Source of the DNA: Acidimicrobiaceae bacterium
Lineage (GTDB): Bacteria; Actinomycetota; Acidimicrobiia; Acidimicrobiales; Poriferisodalaceae
Direction: 5' to 3'
NCBI GenBank assembly: GCA_026713105.1
Contig: JAPOPC010000072.1
Span: 1-64,000, forward strand
Length of the DNA stretch: 64,000 nt
In this document: in pieces, positions 62,347 through 64,000 of the stretch
Position numbering within the stretch: position 1 is the first letter of the stretch
Layout of the letters: the number at the start of each line of letters is the position of its first letter
Made by a program: the position numbers and the translations under genes
The notes under the pieces: model-generated
What the model saw: only the letters and a program-made list of their open reading frames with translations
The model's database searches: none
Told to the model about the DNA's origin: nothing

Positions 62347-63327
62347 TCACGAGGCCGGAGTGCCCAGATTGTGTGCCCCCAGCGCGCCCGTGGAAATGCG
62401 ACGGTGTACGAGCCTGGCCGCAGCCAAGTCTGACAGTGCAAAACCGACCGATTTGAACAGGGTGATCTCGTCGTCGGATGTGCGGCCCTGATGGCGGCCG
62501 GCGACGAGTGACGCCAGGTCAGCGGCGATATCGCTGGCCGAGATGACCCCGGCGTCGAGCGGTTGTGCCAGGTCTCCCGCCCCGACAGCGCCGTCAACGG
62601 TGTCGACGAACAGTGTCGCCGCCATGACGCTCGCATCGTCGGTCTCTCGCATGTCGGCCCGGAAGGACCCGACCAGATCGACGTGGGTTCCGGGCGCCAG
62701 GAGGTCGCCCCGCACCAGTGGGCTGGTGGAGCCAGTACCGCAAGAGATGACGTCGGCACGCTCGACGGCGTCGTCCAGCGATGTGGCCGGCTGTGCCGGC
62801 AGGTCGTGGTCGGCGAGTTGTTGTGCCGTGGCGGCGGCCCGCCGCGGGTTGCGGCCCCACACCTCGACAACTTCGAAGTCCCGAACGCCGGCGTGGGCGA
62901 GCGCCAGGTTCGGTGCGAGATTGCCGGTGCCGACCACAAGCAGGCGACGGGCGTCGGACCGGGCGAGGCGGTCGGCCGCGAGCGCCGAGACGGCTGCGGT
63001 GCGCCGCAGCGTGAGCTCGTCGCCGTCCAGCACTGCGCTGAGCTGCCCGGTCTGGCCGTCGAACAGCAGGTAGCCGGCGTTGATGGTCGGCACGTCGGTG
63101 CCTGCATTGGAGGGGTAGTAGGTCACGGCCTTCACCCCGAGAAGCTCGCGGTCGATCCAGGCGGGCATGACCAGCAGCGAGCCGGTGTCGCCATCGGGCA
63201 GGCCGACGTCGTGGATCTCTCGTTGCGGCACGTGTGCGGCGCCGTCGCCGAGCAATTCGGCGACGGCAGCCATCAGCTCATCCCACGGCGTGGCCTCTCG
63301 CACCGCCGCCGCGTCGAGCTGCAGCAT
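62347..63327 (-). CDS. ornithine cyclodeaminase/mu-crystallin family protein
   Basis: The protein is 326 residues from ATG 63327, which overlaps the stop of the preceding gene as TGATG; an ATG ten codons earlier lies inside that gene. Features: PAWIDRELLGVKAVTYYPSNAGTDVPTINAGYLLFDGQTGQLSAVLDGDELTLRRTAAVSALAADRLAR and the NAD loop LLVVGTGNLAPNLALAHAG followed by VEVWGRNPRRA. Family members include ornithine cyclodeaminase, alanine dehydrogenase and ketimine reductases, so the reaction is not fixed. Translational coupling to the GcvT-like gene suggests a joint role with an amine or one-carbon substrate. Confidence 0.88.
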   Translation of the reverse strand: MLQLDAAAVREATPWDELMAAVAELLGDGAAHVPQREIHDVGLPDGDTGSLLVMPAWIDRELLGVKAVTYYPSNAGTDVPTINAGYLLFDGQTGQLSAVLDGDELTLRRTAAVSALAADRLARSDARRLLVVGTGNLAPNLALAHAGVRDFEVVEVWGRNPRRAAATAQQLADHDLPAQPATSLDDAVERADVISCGTGSTSPLVRGDLLAPGTHVDLVGSFRADMRETDDASVMAATLFVDTVDGAVGAGDLAQPLDAGVISASDIAADLASLVAGRHQGRTSDDEITLFKSVGFALSDLAAARLVHRRISTGALGAHNLGTPAS

Positions 63328-64000
63328 CACCCAGATCCTGGACCTGGGCCATGCCAAACGACGCGCGGCAGCTGCTTGTCTTTGTCGACGAACGGCAGGG
63401 TGTCGACCGTCGCCGTGTGCGGCATGCCGTCGTAGTCGTGCAGAGACACCGACTTGGCGAACCAGTCGTCGCCGCCGAGCGGTTCGTCGAAACGCACGTA
63501 GCCGACGCCCATCTCCAGCGTGGGCGACCAGGTCCCGATGGTCACGTGGCCGACGTGCTGGTTCTCATAGCTGACGCCCATCTGGGGCTCTGGCATCGCT
63601 GTGGGGCACACGAGGCCGAACAGCAACTGGCTGCGGTCGGCTCGCTCCAGCGCCGCCTTGCCGATGAAGTCGTCTTTGTCGAGCCGGACGAATTGGCCCA
63701 GACCGGCGCCGTAGGGCGTCAGGTCCCGTTCGATGTCGCTGCCGTTGTCGAGGATTCCGGCTTCGATACGCCGAATCCCCATGGAGGCGCCGGTGCTGAA
63801 CTCCATGCCGAGCGGCTCGCCGCAGGCGAACAGGCCGTCCCACAGGGCGTCATAGTCGGTGGGCTCAGGCCCGCTGTTGGTGTAGATCTCGATGCCGACT
63901 TCGCCCGTCCAGCCGGTTCGAGACACCCACAGCGTCTGGCCGCAGATCTCGAAGAAACCGGCGCGGAAATACCGGAAGTCGGTCGTCAGCCCGCCGCCGA
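63327..64000 (-). CDS. GcvT/DmdA-like aminomethyltransferase family protein (5' end beyond window)
   Basis: The frame enters from the right edge (GGGLTTDFRYFRAGFFEICGQTLWVSRTGWTGEVGIEIY) and ends at 63327. It matches the C-terminal two-thirds of the folate-binding GcvT fold: SRTGWTGEVGIEIY, then MGIRRIEAGILDNGSDIERDLTPYGAGLGQFVRLDKDDFIGKAAL and GTWSPTLEMGVGYVRFDEP. The IRRIEAGILDNGSDI block is closer to DMSP demethylase (DmdA) than to glycine cleavage T proteins, but that is a judgement from a partial sequence. The substrate remains open. It is coupled by TGATG to the cyclodeaminase-like gene. Confidence 0.8.
   Translation of the reverse strand, partial: GGGLTTDFRYFRAGFFEICGQTLWVSRTGWTGEVGIEIYTNSGPEPTDYDALWDGLFACGEPLGMEFSTGASMGIRRIEAGILDNGSDIERDLTPYGAGLGQFVRLDKDDFIGKAALERADRSQLLFGLVCPTAMPEPQMGVSYENQHVGHVTIGTWSPTLEMGVGYVRFDEPLGGDDWFAKSVSLHDYDGMPHTATVDTLPFVDKDKQLPRVVWHGPGPGSG

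Overview
The window is high-GC, gene-dense bacterial DNA with no gene-free stretch longer than about 165 bases and no rRNA, tRNA or CRISPR array that I could recognise. The content points to an actinobacterium, most likely class Acidimicrobiia (inference). It has five luciferase-like (LLM/F420-type) oxidoreductases, four short-chain dehydrogenases, a complete branched-chain amino acid ABC importer, and lipoproteins whose signal peptides end in AAAC followed by Thr/Ala/Glu/Pro-rich linkers. GTG starts and 4-base ATGA/GTGA overlaps are common.

Layout. 1-12 kb: partial LLM enzyme, gamma-carbonic anhydrase, oligopeptidase B, a thioredoxin-fold protein followed by a UGSC-family selenoprotein, mutY, a MaoC protein, an acyl-CoA dehydrogenase and a diguanylate cyclase. 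12-21 kb: SDR, LLM enzyme, then a leftward operon livK-H-M-G-F plus a DUF1932-type dehydrogenase. 21-28 kb: EamA exporter, rhomboid, an AlkD-like gene broken by an in-frame TAA, a SulP transporter, a lipoprotein, an LLM enzyme and an M18 aminopeptidase. 28-47 kb: a long run of leftward genes: secreted lipase-like lipoprotein, histidine phosphatase, amtB, a cystathionine synthase/lyase pair, aldoxime dehydratase, fused indolepyruvate:ferredoxin oxidoreductase, an MFS carrier, a GrdB/PrdB-like selenoprotein, SDR, PhyH dioxygenase and a giant glycosyltransferase. 47-64 kb: polysaccharide-type ABC exporter, monooxygenase, SDR, panB-panC, hmgA, MFS, D-2-hydroxyacid dehydrogenase, LLM, SDR, a second SulP, ppk2, EamA, an ornithine cyclodeaminase-like gene and a partial GcvT/DmdA-like gene.

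The most notable content is two genes that are whole only if an internal TGA is read as selenocysteine. One is the UGSC protein at 6263-6781. The other is the GrdB/PrdB-family protein at 40861-42006 (minus strand), which standard gene calling splits in two. In both, a perfect hairpin begins exactly 11 nucleotides after the TGA, which is the spacing of bacterial SECIS elements. Selenocysteine machinery genes (selA, selB, selC, selD) are not in this window. TGA is used as an ordinary stop elsewhere, including at the end of the UGSC gene itself.

Other unusual structure includes three loci where the last codons and stop codon of a gene are tandemly duplicated downstream as hairpin-bearing units of 29, 34 and 35 bp. 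A novel domain of about 163 residues is shared by two nearby lipoproteins. An aldoxime dehydratase retains all the key haem-site residues.
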